Of a DNA stretch of 64,000 nucleotides, positions 43,255-53,580 are shown piece after piece. A program made the translations under genes and the position numbers. The stretch covers positions 4,526,001-4,590,000 of the forward strand of contig NZ_AP022569.1 of assembly GCF_010727945.1 (NCBI RefSeq), given 5' to 3'. This DNA is from Mycobacterium cookii. Lineage in GTDB: Bacteria > Actinomycetota > Actinomycetes > Mycobacteriales > Mycobacteriaceae. Position 1 is the stretch's first letter; every line of letters begins with the position of its first letter. The notes below the pieces were generated by a model. It was not told the DNA's origin. It saw only the letters and a program-made list of their open reading frames with translations, and made no database searches.

Positions 43255-44649
43255 ATGACGACCACACGGCTGCACGTCAGCGCGCACCGATTCCTGCTGC
43301 GCCGTCTGGAGCGCGCGCTGCTGGGCCGGGACGTCCACATCGTCGACGAGTCGATTCGCGCGCCCGCTCGATCGCTGATCGCAGGGTCGGTGCTCGCCGT
43401 GATCCTGCTGGCCGGCTGCGCGATGCTGGCCGTCGTGCGCCCGCAGCCCGTCTCGACGAACGCGCCGATCTTGATGGCGATGCCGTCGGGGGCGCTGTTC
43501 GTACGGTTGGGCGACACCGTGCATCCGGTGCTGAACCTGGCGTCGGCGCGGTTGATCATGCGGACCGCCGTTGACCCGCAACCGACACCCGAATCGGAAC
43601 TCAATCGCAGCAGTCGGGGTCCGGTACTGGGAATCCCTGGAGCCCCCCAGGTCCTCGGCACACCACTGGCCGACGACGAACTGCGCTGGACCGTCTGCGA
43701 CGGCCGCGAGCGCACCACCGTCGTTGTCGGCCGGGTCGAGTCGGCCCACGTTCTGGGCCGCGAAGAGGCACTGCTGGTGAGGCCCACCTCCGGCGGCTCG
43801 ACCTACCTGCTCTACGACGGTCGACGGGCAGTGGTGAACGTGCACGAATCCGCGGCGGTGCGCGCGCTCGGGCTCGAAGGCGTTGTCCCGCTGGCGGTCT
43901 CACCGGTACTACTGAACCTCATACCCGAGATGCCGCCCCTCACCGCGCCGCGAATTCCCTTTGCCGGCAGTCGCGGGCCGGCTGCGCTCGCGGGATTTGC
44001 GATCGGCAGCGTGCTACGGGTCGCCAGCACGGCGGGCGACGAGTACTACGTCGTGTTGCGCGAGGGGGTCCAGCGTGTCGGGCAACTCGCCGCCGACCTC
44101 GTGCGGTTCACCGACTCGCACAACGCGCGCACCGCGATCTCGGTCGCGCCGGACGTCGTCCCTACCGTGCCTGCGGTGACTCTTCTACCGGTCTCAGGAT
44201 TCCCCGACAAAGCGAGGATATCCGCGGTTGTCGACGGCGAGATGCTCTGCGCCCACTGGACGCATACGGCGTCGGGCAACGCCGAGATCTCGTATTCGGT
44301 TGGCAGCCTGCCTATCCCGACCGGACGGGCGCCGGTGATCTTGACTCAGGCCGACGCCCGAGGGCCCGCCGTCGACGCCGTCTACCTTCCGCCCGGTCGG
44401 ATCGCGTACGTACGCGCCACCGGTCTGTCCGCCGGGAATGCGGGCGCGGGCACTCGCTACCTGATCTCTGACGCCGGTGTCCGATTCGCCGTGCGCGACG
44501 ACGAAGCCGCTCACGACCTGGGCCTACCTGACTCGATGATCCCGGCGCCCTGGCCGCTACTCGCGACACTGCCGGCGGGTCCGGAATTGAGCAGGGCCAA
44601 TGCCTCAGTCGCGCAGGATGTTCCGGTCGGTGGGCGTAGCTCGCCGTAG
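43255..44649 (+). CDS. eccB4: ESX-4 core component EccB
   Basis: A 464-residue type VII secretion core protein. Residues 1-38 are cytoplasmic with SAHRFLLRRLERALLGRD. A single membrane helix spans about 39-60 (SLIAGSVLAVILLAGCAMLA). The rest is the periplasmic repeat domain (LGIPGAPQVLGTPL, ending VPVGGRSSP). Homologous to Rv3450c. The gene is divergent from the cutinase genes and convergent with mycP4, overlapping its 3' end by 45 bases. Confidence 0.93.
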   Translation: MTTTRLHVSAHRFLLRRLERALLGRDVHIVDESIRAPARSLIAGSVLAVILLAGCAMLAVVRPQPVSTNAPILMAMPSGALFVRLGDTVHPVLNLASARLIMRTAVDPQPTPESELNRSSRGPVLGIPGAPQVLGTPLADDELRWTVCDGRERTTVVVGRVESAHVLGREEALLVRPTSGGSTYLLYDGRRAVVNVHESAAVRALGLEGVVPLAVSPVLLNLIPEMPPLTAPRIPFAGSRGPAALAGFAIGSVLRVASTAGDEYYVVLREGVQRVGQLAADLVRFTDSHNARTAISVAPDVVPTVPAVTLLPVSGFPDKARISAVVDGEMLCAHWTHTASGNAEISYSVGSLPIPTGRAPVILTQADARGPAVDAVYLPPGRIAYVRATGLSAGNAGAGTRYLISDAGVRFAVRDDEAAHDLGLPDSMIPAPWPLLATLPAGPELSRANASVAQDVPVGGRSSP

Positions 44650-45981
44650 CCGGCCCCGCAGTGCGCTCAGACTCAGCACTGCCGTCAATGCACCGCCGCA
44701 GATGGCAGCGCCGGCCAACGCGGTGCGTTGCGCACGGCGGTCCACCCGCACAGGATGCGCCGGTTCCGGTATGGGTACCGCGGTCCGGGTCGCTTGTGCT
44801 GCTGGGTTCGTCGGCGGATCGGTGCTGACCGCCGCGAGGAAATCCACCAACCCGGCGCCGACTCGAGGATCCCGTCCGGTTGGCGGATGATGTGCCGTCG
44901 CCGTGATCCGTTGCATCACTTGACGAGCCGTCAATTGCGGGAACCGGGATCGGATCAGCGCCGCCAGCCCGCTGACTACCGGCGCGGCGTAACTGGTCCC
45001 AGCCAGCGGAACCGGGCCGTGTTCTCCGTCTACCGCATTCGCCAACCCGGCACCCGACGAACTCAGCGATAACACCCCTTCGCCGGGGGCGGCCACATCC
45101 ACCCACGGGCCGGCAAGGGTGAACGACGACGGCTCGCCGTGCGGGTCGATCGAACCGACCGTCAGCACATAGTCGTCGTACCAGGCGGGGCTGACCAGGA
45201 CCGTCGCCGTGTCCCATGTTGCCTGGGCCTGTTGCGCCGGGCACTGCCCGGGGCCGCTGTTTCCCGCGGCAGCCACCACGACGGCGTTCTTGGTGTCGAC
45301 GGCGTAGGCCAGCGCCGCGCCCAGGGCGTGGTCGTCGAATGCCGATCCGACGCCGACGCAGGCGACCGAGGAGATGTTGATCACCGACGCGCCCAGGTCG
45401 GCGGCCGTCCGGACGGCTTTCGCCATGGTGTCGACGTCGCCGACACCAGATGTCGATGGGTCCGCGGCCGGACCGAACTTCGCGCTGGACTGCCGGATGC
45501 TGATCACCTGGACGTCCGGCGCGACCCCACCGAAGTCGTCGGCATGGCCGGGAACCGTTGCAGCGGCGATGATCCCGGCCACGGCGGTCCCGTGCCCATC
45601 ACAATCTTGGGTGCCGTCCCCGCTGAACACGTAGTCACCTCCGGCGGTGATCTGCGGCAGCCGCGGGTGTGGTGACACTCCGGTGTCGATGACGGCGACG
45701 CGTTGGCCTGTGCCGCGGGAGAGTGTCCATACTCGTGGGAGATCGAGAACCGAAAGTTGGCTGTTGCGAATTCCATTCGCGTCATGAATGAGGGACGGAA
45801 CCGCGCAGATTTCTCGTTGCACGGTAGGTCGCGGTGGTCGCGCCGGTTCCGGCTGAGGTAGTCGACGGTGGTCGATCGACGGCGGCGAGACTGCATTCGC
45901 GGGTATGGCGCCACATTGCGGCAGCGCCGCGACGTACGCCGCCGTCACACAGCGCAGCATGCGGAACTGCCTTGTCTTCAA
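44605..45981 (-). CDS. mycP4: ESX-4 mycosin (membrane-anchored subtilisin protease)
   Basis: A 458-residue subtilisin-like protease. Catalytic Asp is in VAVIDTGVSPHP, His in DCDGHGTAVAG, Ser in LAGTSYAAPVVSG. A signal peptide precedes AVSPPSIDHR, and a C-terminal membrane helix (ALAGAAICGGALTAVLSLSAL) anchors it. TTG 45981 is chosen because it overlaps the eccD4 stop and gives the same signal-peptide length as I recall for Rv3449; ATG 45960 is the shorter alternative. Mycosins stabilise and process within type VII secretion complexes. Confidence 0.9.
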   Translation of the reverse strand: MKTRQFRMLRCVTAAYVAALPQCGAIPANAVSPPSIDHRRLPQPEPARPPRPTVQREICAVPSLIHDANGIRNSQLSVLDLPRVWTLSRGTGQRVAVIDTGVSPHPRLPQITAGGDYVFSGDGTQDCDGHGTAVAGIIAAATVPGHADDFGGVAPDVQVISIRQSSAKFGPAADPSTSGVGDVDTMAKAVRTAADLGASVINISSVACVGVGSAFDDHALGAALAYAVDTKNAVVVAAAGNSGPGQCPAQQAQATWDTATVLVSPAWYDDYVLTVGSIDPHGEPSSFTLAGPWVDVAAPGEGVLSLSSSGAGLANAVDGEHGPVPLAGTSYAAPVVSGLAALIRSRFPQLTARQVMQRITATAHHPPTGRDPRVGAGLVDFLAAVSTDPPTNPAAQATRTAVPIPEPAHPVRVDRRAQRTALAGAAICGGALTAVLSLSALRGRLRRATPTDRNILRD

Positions 45982-47375
45982 GGCAGATTGAACCCGCGCG
46001 CGACGGCATAGAACCCACAGATCCAGCAGGCCAGCGGCACGACAGCCGCCAAGGCCAGATATTCCATCAGCTCGGCAACGCGCTGTCCGACCGGTGAGAT
46101 TTTCGTCGACAGGTTGACGAAGCCAAGACACAGCGCCGCAGCGGCGAGCCCCACCGATACCGCCGCGATGTAAACCGATTGGAGCGGGTGCGCCGTCGCG
46201 GCCGCGATGCTAGCACCGCTGAGTGTGAGAGTTCCACACGTGATGAGCGGCAAAGACATCGCGAGGTCGCGGTGCGCACGTGCCCGGGACAGCAGCACGC
46301 CACCGATCAACGCAGTGAACGCCAACAGTGGACCACTCGCCGGATGCGGGCCCAATGCGGCACCGACCGCACCCAGCGCGGCGGAAGCTGAGAACGCGCC
46401 CACCATGCTGTTCAGATATACACGGGCGCGAATCGCCCTTGTTTTCAGTCGATCTGAATTCAGCATCGGTTGCGATTGCAATTGCGAGGACAGCCCGGCC
46501 AGCATGATCGACATCGGTGCGGATACCTCGATCAAGATCAGTGATATCGCGGCTGACCCGGCGCCGAGGGCGCGCAGCGGAACACTGCACACCGCACCCA
46601 CCAGCGCCACGGTTGCGGTGACCGCGCCGAAACCCATCAGCGCGGTGAACACGGCTGCGTGGCAACTCATTACACGCATCACGGCCGCGGACGTGGCGCA
46701 GGCGGAGGCCGCACACAGGACATTCGGTGCGCCCACATCGCCGGGGATGAGTGACGTGCCGGCGATTGCGGCGAACCCGCAGCCGATCAGCCCCAGCGTC
46801 AGTCCTGCTGAGTTCTCACGAAACACGCGATACGCGGTGATACCTGCCGCCAGGCCGACAAGGCTCGTCAGCGCCGAGACGGCGACCGTTTCGGCGCGGA
46901 TCGCATCGCTCACACCTCGGACGACTATTGCCGCGCCGACCACTGCCAGCCAACCGGCGACCAGTACGGCGGTGAGTCGGGACGCCCGTGGAGCCCACTG
47001 TCGGTCGGAGCCGGTAAGCGACTCGGATACCGCTTCGGCCACGTCATCGAGACGCGGCGCCGCCAGTTCCGCCGACGACGTGCTCAGGATCAAAAGAGCG
47101 CCATCGCGGATTCCGATCTGGCTCAACGTCTTCGACAGGTCCAGTGCGATGTGTCCCGGCAGCGACATCTGATAGCGCGCAGCCACCCGCCCGGCCTGGA
47201 ATCCTCGTTTGCCGGAGATGATATCGACAATCGCGGGTAGCAGCGATCCGAGCGGCACCGATTCGGGCAGGGCAAGATCTGCGCGGACGGAGTCGGCGTG
47301 GACCGTCACGCGGCGCAACATTGCGTCACGCGGGGGGAATCCGTTTGGGTTCGCAACTGCCGCTGTCTGATTCAC
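45978..47375 (-). CDS. eccD4: ESX-4 core component EccD
   Basis: A 465-residue channel subunit. A ubiquitin-like N-terminal domain (about residues 20-105, RVTVHADSVRADLAL, then IGIRDGALLIL) is followed by about eleven membrane helices. It forms the hydrophobic vestibule of the type VII pore. Cotranscribed with mycP4 (TTGA overlap) and divergent from eccC4 across a 133-base promoter region. Homologous to Rv3448. Confidence 0.92.
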   Translation of the reverse strand: MNQTAAVANPNGFPPRDAMLRRVTVHADSVRADLALPESVPLGSLLPAIVDIISGKRGFQAGRVAARYQMSLPGHIALDLSKTLSQIGIRDGALLILSTSSAELAAPRLDDVAEAVSESLTGSDRQWAPRASRLTAVLVAGWLAVVGAAIVVRGVSDAIRAETVAVSALTSLVGLAAGITAYRVFRENSAGLTLGLIGCGFAAIAGTSLIPGDVGAPNVLCAASACATSAAVMRVMSCHAAVFTALMGFGAVTATVALVGAVCSVPLRALGAGSAAISLILIEVSAPMSIMLAGLSSQLQSQPMLNSDRLKTRAIRARVYLNSMVGAFSASAALGAVGAALGPHPASGPLLAFTALIGGVLLSRARAHRDLAMSLPLITCGTLTLSGASIAAATAHPLQSVYIAAVSVGLAAAALCLGFVNLSTKISPVGQRVAELMEYLALAAVVPLACWICGFYAVARGFNLP

Positions 47376-47508
47376 GTCGATCTCCGTCCGCCGAGACGGA
47401 GGCTAGCGGGTGCGCCGAGGTTGCATGTGAATTGATCCACAGGCGACTTGCCGCTGACGTCGCGTCTGCCTACCGTGCGAGCGACAACGGGCCAGCAAGG
47501 GAGGCCGG

Positions 47509-50500
47509 GTGGAGTCGTTCAATATCGGTGCCACTGCGGAATTCACGCCGCGGTTGCGACTGACGCCGCCGCCATTCGATGCTGCCGACCTCGTCGTGGC
47601 GGCACCGAAGGAAGCGACAGGGCCGGCTCAGACGAACCCGATGATCCGTTTCCTGCCGGTCGTCATGGCCATCGCGACGGTCGCGGCGATGGCGGTGGTC
47701 TTTCATTCCCGGTCAGGGGTGCCGCGAACTCCGGCATTCATGCTGTTTCCGGTCATGATGCTGGTATCGGCAGCGGCGACCGTCGCTTCCGGCGCGGGCC
47801 GGCGCCGGGGTGAGATCGACGCCGAGCGCACGGAGTACTTGCGTTACCTCTCCGGCCTACGTTCCGTCGCTGTCAAGAATGCTGTCGCGCAGCGCGATTT
47901 GCTGACCTGGTGTCATCCCGACCCCGACGCCCTATGGACCCTGGTCGGCGGATGCCGGATGTGGGAGCGGCGGAGTTCGGACACCGATTTCGGCCAGGTG
48001 CGGATCGGTGTCGGGACGCGACCACTCGCCGGCCGGTTGGTCTCGCCGGTGATCGAATCAGCGCACCGGTTGGATCCCGTGGCTCTCGGCGCGATGACCC
48101 GCTTTGTCGAGGCGCACTCGATGGTTCAGGAGGTACCGATTGCGATTGACTTGCGCGGAGTCGTGACCGTCGTCGGTGCCAAACCGCAGACCCGTGCCGT
48201 GGTGCGCGCGATCATTTGTCAACTGGCCGTTATGCACAACCCGAACTCGGTGTTGATTGCCGCCGTTGTCACCGGCAGCAACGGATCCGATTGGGACTGG
48301 TTGAAATGGTTGCCGCACAACCGGCATCCGATCGCCCACGATGATGTTGGATCGGTCCGGATGGTGTACCCGACGTTGGCGACAGCGAAGCAGGCGCTCG
48401 CCGGTCTCGCTGTCGATCACGTCGTCGTGGTCGTCGACGCCGTCGAGGACATCACTCTCGTGGCGTTCCAGCGCGACGGAGAGACAGTCGCGGGGGAGCT
48501 GCGGCTCCAGATCTCCGGCGGCATCGGTGCAACCGAGGTATCAACAAGCGAAGAAGTTCTCGGTCGGCCGGACCAGATGAGTGAGGTCGCCGCGCTCACC
48601 TGCGCACAGAGGTTGGCCGGTTACCGACCCGGTGATGCCGACGCCGCGACAGCGGGCGACGTGCGTTGGCAGGATCTCGTCGGGATCCGGGACATCACTT
48701 CCTATCCGGTCGTCGAGTACTGGAACAGCCGAAGCCCGCGCGAGCGGCTTCGGGTCCCGATCGGCACGACCGCCGAGGCCGCGCCGGTCGACCTCGACAT
48801 CAAAGAGTCCGCCGACAACGGAATGGGACCACACGGCCTGTGCATCGGGGCAACCGGATCGGGCAAGTCCGAATTTCTTCGAACAGTCACGCTCGGCATG
48901 ATCGCCCGCCATTCACCCGAGGTGCTCAACCTGGTGTTGATCGACTTCAAAGGCGGCGCGACGTTCGCCGGACTGGCACCGGTGCCGCACGTCGCGGCGG
49001 TCATCACCAACCTTTCCGACACGGCGGCGTTGGTCAGCCGAACACGCGATGCCTTGACCGGCGAAATGAACCGCCGTCAGGAAACGCTCCGTGCGGCGGG
49101 CAACCTGGACGGGATCATGGCCTACGAGCGTGCCCGGCGGTCGCGACCGGAGCTGAGCCGGCTGCCGGCGCTGTTCATCATCGTCGATGAGTTCTCCGAA
49201 TTACTCAGTCAGCATCCAGATTTCGCGGACGTCTTTGCGGCCATCGGACGACTTGGCCGATCGTTGGGCATGCACCTGCTGCTGGCCAGCCAGCGACTCG
49301 ACGAGGGCAGGTTGCGCGGGCTGGAGTCACACCTGTCATATCGCGTGTGCCTGAAAACGTTGTCGGCGAGCGAATCACGCATGGTGCTGGGCACACCGGA
49401 CGCCTACGAATTGCCGGGCACGCCGGGCGCGGCGTATCTGCGGGTCGGTACCGAGCCATTGGTTCGTTTCCAGACCGCCTACGTGTCCGGTCCCGATGCT
49501 CGTGAAACGCTCAGGTATCTTCCGGCGCCGCAACGCGTAATGGAAGTCCGGCCGTTCACCACCGAGCCGGTTGGACGGGTCGGATCCGGCATCGCCACGG
49601 TCCATCCCGCGGATCGGCCGACGGTCGTTCAGAGCGTTGTCGAGCGACTGTCCGGGTACGGCCCACGCGCGCACGAAGTTTGGTTGCCACCGCTCGGAGC
49701 GGCGCCGGCACTCGACGTCGTACTCGCGGACACTGAACCGCTGGATGCGTTGACGATTCCCATCGGAAGCGTCGATCGCCCATTCGAGCAGCGTCGCACA
49801 CCGCTGGTCATCGACTTATCCGGAGCCGCAGGCAATGTCGCGGTCGTCGGCGCACCGCAATCCGGTAAATCGACCGCATTGCGGACGCTCATCACCGCGC
49901 TCGCAGTCACTCACGATCCACGCATGGTCCAGTTCTACTGCCTCGACTTCGGCGGGGCGGCGTTGGCGTCGATGCGAGATTGGCCGCACGTGGGCGCGGT
50001 TGCCGGAAGGGCTGATACGCCGTTGGCCCGCCGCATCATTGGTCGAATTCACACCATCGTTCGATCTCGGGAGATGCTCTTTCGCGAGCACGGGATCGAG
50101 TCGATGGTGCACTACCGGGGGCTGAAGGCGGAACGAGATCCGCGATGTGACCGGTTCGGCGACGTGTTTCTCGTCGTCGACGGGTGGGCTGGCCTGAATC
50201 GGGATGCCGAGATCGACGACAGCGCGATCGCCGCAATTGCCGCAGAGGGGCTCTCGTTCGGTGTGCACGTCGTGCTGTCCGCGTCGCGTTGGGCTGAGAT
50301 TCGTCCCGCGCTGCGAGATCAGATCGGCACCCGGATCGAGTTGCGGCTCGGCGATCCTGCGGATTCCGAGCTGGACCGCCGGCGCGCTCACGATGTTCCC
50401 AAAGGTCAACCAGGACGGGGTCTTTCCCGAGACGGATTGCACATGGTGGTCGCACTGCCCAGACTGGACGGCGCCGACTCGAGCTCAGGGCTGGCCGAGG

Positions 50501-51303
50501 CCGGCGCGCAGGTCGGCACGATGTTGCGCTGCCGTCATAGCGAATGGAGTGCGCCGCCGATCGCGCTGCTGCCCACCCGGATCGACCTGGACAGTCTGAC
50601 CGAACGACCAGACGCGGGGATCGTTCTCGGCGTGGAGGAGACCGAGCTGCGGCCGGTGGCCATCGACTTCGCGAAGCAGCCGCACCTGCTGATCATCGGA
50701 GACAGCGACTGCGGCAAGACCTCGACATTGCGGACGGTCTGCCGCGAGCTGATGAGATCGACGAATTCCGGGCAATGTCAGCTGGTCATCGTCGATGTGC
50801 GACGCTCGTTTCTGGACGTGGTGAAGCCCGAATCCGGACTGCTCGGTGCATACCTCGCATCCGCGGACGCGGTCGGCGAGGCAATACCACGCCTGGTCGA
50901 ACAGCTGCGTCGACGGATGCCCCCGCTGAATGCCACTGTGGCGCAATTGCGTAACCGATCGTGGTGGTCAGGTCCGGAGATCTACGTCGTGATCGACGAC
51001 TACGAGTTGGTCGCTGGCGCTGCACTGGCCAATCTCGCGGACTTGCTGCCGCACGCTCGGGACGTCGGTTTACACCTTGTGGTTGCGCGTCGCAGCGGCG
51101 GTGCGGCCCGCGCCATGTTCGAGCCACTGCTAGCCGGGTTACGTGACAACGGTTGCCTGACATTGCTGATGAGTGGCGACCCCGAAGAGGGATTGGCCAT
51201 CGGGTCTGTCCGACAGTCGCCCTTGTCGGCTGGCCGCGGCTCGTTGATCGCTTGTCGGAGCAGCCCGCAGCTGATGCAGGTCGCCTGGAGCCCGCCGCCG
51301 TGA
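47509..51303 (+). CDS. eccC4: ESX-4 core ATPase EccC
   Basis: A 1264-residue FtsK/SpoIIIE-family motor. Two membrane helices near residues 48-92 precede three ATPase modules with Walker A sequences GATGSGKSE (about 447), GAPQSGKST (about 781) and GDSDCGKTS (about 1064). The first module has a clean Walker B (FIIVDEFSELL), while the others read FLVVDGWAGL and YVVIDDYEL. It binds substrate export signals and drives translocation. GTG 47509 follows AGGGAGG. Unsplit, unlike eccCa/Cb of ESX-1. Homologous to Rv3447c. Confidence 0.95.
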   Translation: MESFNIGATAEFTPRLRLTPPPFDAADLVVAAPKEATGPAQTNPMIRFLPVVMAIATVAAMAVVFHSRSGVPRTPAFMLFPVMMLVSAAATVASGAGRRRGEIDAERTEYLRYLSGLRSVAVKNAVAQRDLLTWCHPDPDALWTLVGGCRMWERRSSDTDFGQVRIGVGTRPLAGRLVSPVIESAHRLDPVALGAMTRFVEAHSMVQEVPIAIDLRGVVTVVGAKPQTRAVVRAIICQLAVMHNPNSVLIAAVVTGSNGSDWDWLKWLPHNRHPIAHDDVGSVRMVYPTLATAKQALAGLAVDHVVVVVDAVEDITLVAFQRDGETVAGELRLQISGGIGATEVSTSEEVLGRPDQMSEVAALTCAQRLAGYRPGDADAATAGDVRWQDLVGIRDITSYPVVEYWNSRSPRERLRVPIGTTAEAAPVDLDIKESADNGMGPHGLCIGATGSGKSEFLRTVTLGMIARHSPEVLNLVLIDFKGGATFAGLAPVPHVAAVITNLSDTAALVSRTRDALTGEMNRRQETLRAAGNLDGIMAYERARRSRPELSRLPALFIIVDEFSELLSQHPDFADVFAAIGRLGRSLGMHLLLASQRLDEGRLRGLESHLSYRVCLKTLSASESRMVLGTPDAYELPGTPGAAYLRVGTEPLVRFQTAYVSGPDARETLRYLPAPQRVMEVRPFTTEPVGRVGSGIATVHPADRPTVVQSVVERLSGYGPRAHEVWLPPLGAAPALDVVLADTEPLDALTIPIGSVDRPFEQRRTPLVIDLSGAAGNVAVVGAPQSGKSTALRTLITALAVTHDPRMVQFYCLDFGGAALASMRDWPHVGAVAGRADTPLARRIIGRIHTIVRSREMLFREHGIESMVHYRGLKAERDPRCDRFGDVFLVVDGWAGLNRDAEIDDSAIAAIAAEGLSFGVHVVLSASRWAEIRPALRDQIGTRIELRLGDPADSELDRRRAHDVPKGQPGRGLSRDGLHMVVALPRLDGADSSSGLAEAGAQVGTMLRCRHSEWSAPPIALLPTRIDLDSLTERPDAGIVLGVEETELRPVAIDFAKQPHLLIIGDSDCGKTSTLRTVCRELMRSTNSGQCQLVIVDVRRSFLDVVKPESGLLGAYLASADAVGEAIPRLVEQLRRRMPPLNATVAQLRNRSWWSGPEIYVVIDDYELVAGAALANLADLLPHARDVGLHLVVARRSGGAARAMFEPLLAGLRDNGCLTLLMSGDPEEGLAIGSVRQSPLSAGRGSLIACRSSPQLMQVAWSPPP

Positions 51304-52493
51304 GGGCGCATGTCGTCGAGGTCGGCCCGACGGCGATACGTCGATTGTGTTGCGGCGTCGGCACTGTCGCCGACGTCGAGCTGGAGCGAGTTGCGTTCGA
51401 AAGCCTCGACGACGCGGTAGCGCTGGTAGACCTCCGCCCGGTGACGGTCGAATCGTTGTGGCGTTCGGTTCTGGAGTCGCTGAAGTGCGGCGACGCAGAC
51501 AGCGTCACCGTCATTTACCCGTCGTGGTGGACGCCGCGGCGTGTCGGTGTAATCCGCACCGCCGCAGAGGTTCTGGGTGATAAAGCTGTGATGAAGCCGC
51601 GGTCGTGGCTGCTGGACCAGGCGTCGACATCCGCGGTGGCGACAGTCGAAATCGCCGACGGGTTCGTCGTTGTGAGCGGCTCGACCGTGGTGGCCGAAAC
51701 CCGCCGTCGAGAACAGCGGGCCGTCGTCGAAGCGGTCGTGAGCGCAGTGCTGCGGATGGCCACCATCGACACCATCGTCATCGATGCGCCGAGAACGGTA
51801 TGCGGAGCCGGCACACTTTCCGCGCTGATCGCCGAAGAATTGCGGGCCGCCGGCGGCATGACCGTGCTGGAGATCGGCGACATGGAGCTGAGAAAGCTTG
51901 CTGCCGGAATCGTTCCGAGTGACGCCTCAGATGACGACGGCGCCTCGGAGGGCGCCGGCCGCCGTCGGTGGCAGCTCGCCCTGATGGTGCCGATCGTCAG
52001 CGCTGTCCTGGGCGTCGGCGTTGCGGTCCACCGCCCCACACCGCCGACTGTGCAGGATGTGGTCCCGACGACCGTTGTCGTCGAAGGTCATGTTGCACTG
52101 GAAGTTCCGTCTGGATGGCCGGTACGACGCGTGGTGGCCGGACCAGGTTCGGCGCGGTTGCAGATCTCGTCGCCGTCTGATCCAGAGGTGGCGCTGCACG
52201 TGACGCAATCAAAGGTCGCCTTGGCGGGTCTGGATGCGACCGCCGAATTCCTCAAATCCGCGATCGACTCAGCGCCGGCTGGCGTGTTCGTCGACTTCAA
52301 CCCGGCCGGACAGAATGCCGGTCGCCCGGTCGTGACCTACCGCGAGGTCCGGTCCGGTCACGACGTCCGGTGGACGGTGTGGGTGGACAAAGCCATCCGG
52401 ATCAGCATCGGCTGTCAAAGCCGCCATGGCCTGGGCGCGGCCACCAGCAGCGAATGCGATCGCGCAGTCCGGTCAGCACGAGCAGTGATGTGA
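51300..52493 (+). CDS. Type VII secretion-associated protein (Rv3446c family)
   Basis: A 397-residue protein. GTG 51300 overlaps the eccC4 stop. The N-terminal cytoplasmic region has an actin-ATPase-like core ([17 protein letters not shown], then [12 protein letters not shown]); a membrane helix lies near residue 223-240 ([18 protein letters not shown]); the external part ends with CQSRHG and ECDRAV cysteines. It corresponds to the Rv3446c position between eccC4 and esxU. Its role in the ESX-4 complex is not established. Confidence 0.85.
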   Translation: MRAHVVEVGPTAIRRLCCGVGTVADVELERVAFESLDDAVALVDLRPVTVESLWRSVLESLKCGDADSVTVIYPSWWTPRRVGVIRTAAEVLGDKAVMKPRSWLLDQASTSAVATVEIADGFVVVSGSTVVAETRRREQRAVVEAVVSAVLRMATIDTIVIDAPRTVCGAGTLSALIAEELRAAGGMTVLEIGDMELRKLAAGIVPSDASDDDGASEGAGRRRWQLALMVPIVSAVLGVGVAVHRPTPPTVQDVVPTTVVVEGHVALEVPSGWPVRRVVAGPGSARLQISSPSDPEVALHVTQSKVALAGLDATAEFLKSAIDSAPAGVFVDFNPAGQNAGRPVVTYREVRSGHDVRWTVWVDKAIRISIGCQSRHGLGAATSSECDRAVRSARAVM

Positions 52494-52551
52494 GGGAACC
52501 AATCGGGGCGGTGGCGAGTCCTATCCCTTGACAGCGGCAGGAAGGAATTGC

Positions 52552-52878
52552 GTGAACACACCGATAGGCGGCAATGCACTGAGCGCCGACTTCGACCTGA
52601 TGCGGTCGGTGGCGGCAGCCATCGACGCCCGCAACGAGGAAATTCGGGCGACGCTACAGGCCTTCATCGGTCGCGTCAGCACCGTCCCGTCGTCGGTGTG
52701 GGGCGGTTTGGCGGCAGCACGCTTCAAGGACGTTGTACAGCGGTGGAACGCGGAGTCGATGAAGTTGCACCACGCGCTGCACGAGATCGCGGAGACCGTC
52801 CGCCAAAACGAAGTCTCGTTGCGCGAGGCCGCCGAGAACCACGCGTCCCACATCGGCGCGGCCGCCGGGAAGCTGTGA
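52552..52878 (+). CDS. esxU: ESAT-6-like WXG100 protein
   Basis: A 108-residue helical-hairpin protein with the W-x-G turn in [12 protein letters not shown]. The GTG at 52552 follows GGAAGGAATT. It would form a heterodimer with the adjacent EsxT and be a substrate of ESX-4. The esxU-esxT pair lies immediately downstream of the eccC4 unit, the H37Rv arrangement (Rv3445c-Rv3444c). Confidence 0.92.
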   Translation: MNTPIGGNALSADFDLMRSVAAAIDARNEEIRATLQAFIGRVSTVPSSVWGGLAAARFKDVVQRWNAESMKLHHALHEIAETVRQNEVSLREAAENHASHIGAAAGKL

Positions 52879-52889
52879 GGCCATCAGCC

Positions 52890-53186
52890 ATGAACGCGAC
52901 ACTGTCATACAACTTCGACGAGATCGAAGGCTCAGTCCGGCAAGAGATTCACACCACGTCGGCACGCTTCAATGCCGCGTTGCAGGAACTGAGGGCGCAC
53001 GTTGCTCCGCTGCAGGAGCTGTGGACACGTGAAGCCGCGACCGCATACGGCGTCGAGCAACTCAAGTGGCATCAGGCCGCGACCGCCCTCAACGAGATCT
53101 TGATCGACCTCGCTCGTGCGGTACGTGACGGGGCCGACGATGTCGCGGCCGCAGATCATCGGGCCGCCGGCGCCTGGCAGCGGTGA
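52890..53186 (+). CDS. esxT: ESAT-6-like protein EsxT (W-x-R variant)
   Basis: A 98-residue partner of EsxU. The N-terminal MNATLSYNFDEIEGSVRQEI and the core LQELWTREAATAYGVEQLKW match EsxT. The glycine of the WXG turn is replaced by Arg (WTR), a recognised feature of EsxT-type proteins as I recall. It lies 11 bases after esxU. A hairpin follows. Confidence 0.93.
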   Translation: MNATLSYNFDEIEGSVRQEIHTTSARFNAALQELRAHVAPLQELWTREAATAYGVEQLKWHQAATALNEILIDLARAVRDGADDVAAADHRAAGAWQR

Positions 53187-53199
53187 TTACCCAAAGACT

Positions 53200-53243
53200 C
53201 TGCGCGGTCCCCGCGGTAAGGAGAGACCAAAGGGACCGCGCAG
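53200..53243 (+). terminator. Hairpin after esxT
   Basis: Arms CTGCGCGGTCCC (53200-53211) and GGGACCGCGCAG (53232-53243), 12 bp perfect, with a 20-base loop. It lies 13 bases after the esxT stop and ends the ESX-4 plus-strand unit. It is also close enough to end the convergent small membrane-protein gene. Confidence 0.7.
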
Positions 53244-53259
53244 TCACATCCTGCGAGAT

Positions 53260-53580
53260 CTAGGCGGCGTGGTGGCCGTGCCACTGCGGGTGCGCTGACG
53301 TCTGCTCGGGTCGGCCAGCCGGCGCGGGGCGCGGCAGGGGGGAAGCCACCTGCTTCGCATCGTCCCTGGTTGCGCTTTGCACAAGCTCCCGGATCCCCAA
53401 CCAGGCCGCGGCGATTGTCGCGCCCGCCAATACGAGACTCACCAACAGCACCGGGTCGACGAAGGTGAGCAGCAGGACGGCGGCGGCGAGGCCCCAGAGC
53501 AGTTCGGCGCGCCGGTCCCAGAGCCTCTCGCCGATCGAACGGTCTGTTTGCCCAGCTCCAGTCGTCGCGTCCTTCTGCAC
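53260..53580 (-). CDS. Small membrane protein
   Basis: A 106-residue protein from GTG 53580, which has GAGGAGGTCAC just upstream. Two hydrophobic segments (LLWGLAAAVLLLTF and VLLVSLVLAGATIAAAWLG) span about residues 27-62; the C-terminus is Pro/His-rich. No family is recognised. It is convergent with the ESX-4 unit and divergent from rplM. Confidence 0.68.
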   Translation of the reverse strand: MQKDATTGAGQTDRSIGERLWDRRAELLWGLAAAVLLLTFVDPVLLVSLVLAGATIAAAWLGIRELVQSATRDDAKQVASPLPRPAPAGRPEQTSAHPQWHGHHAA

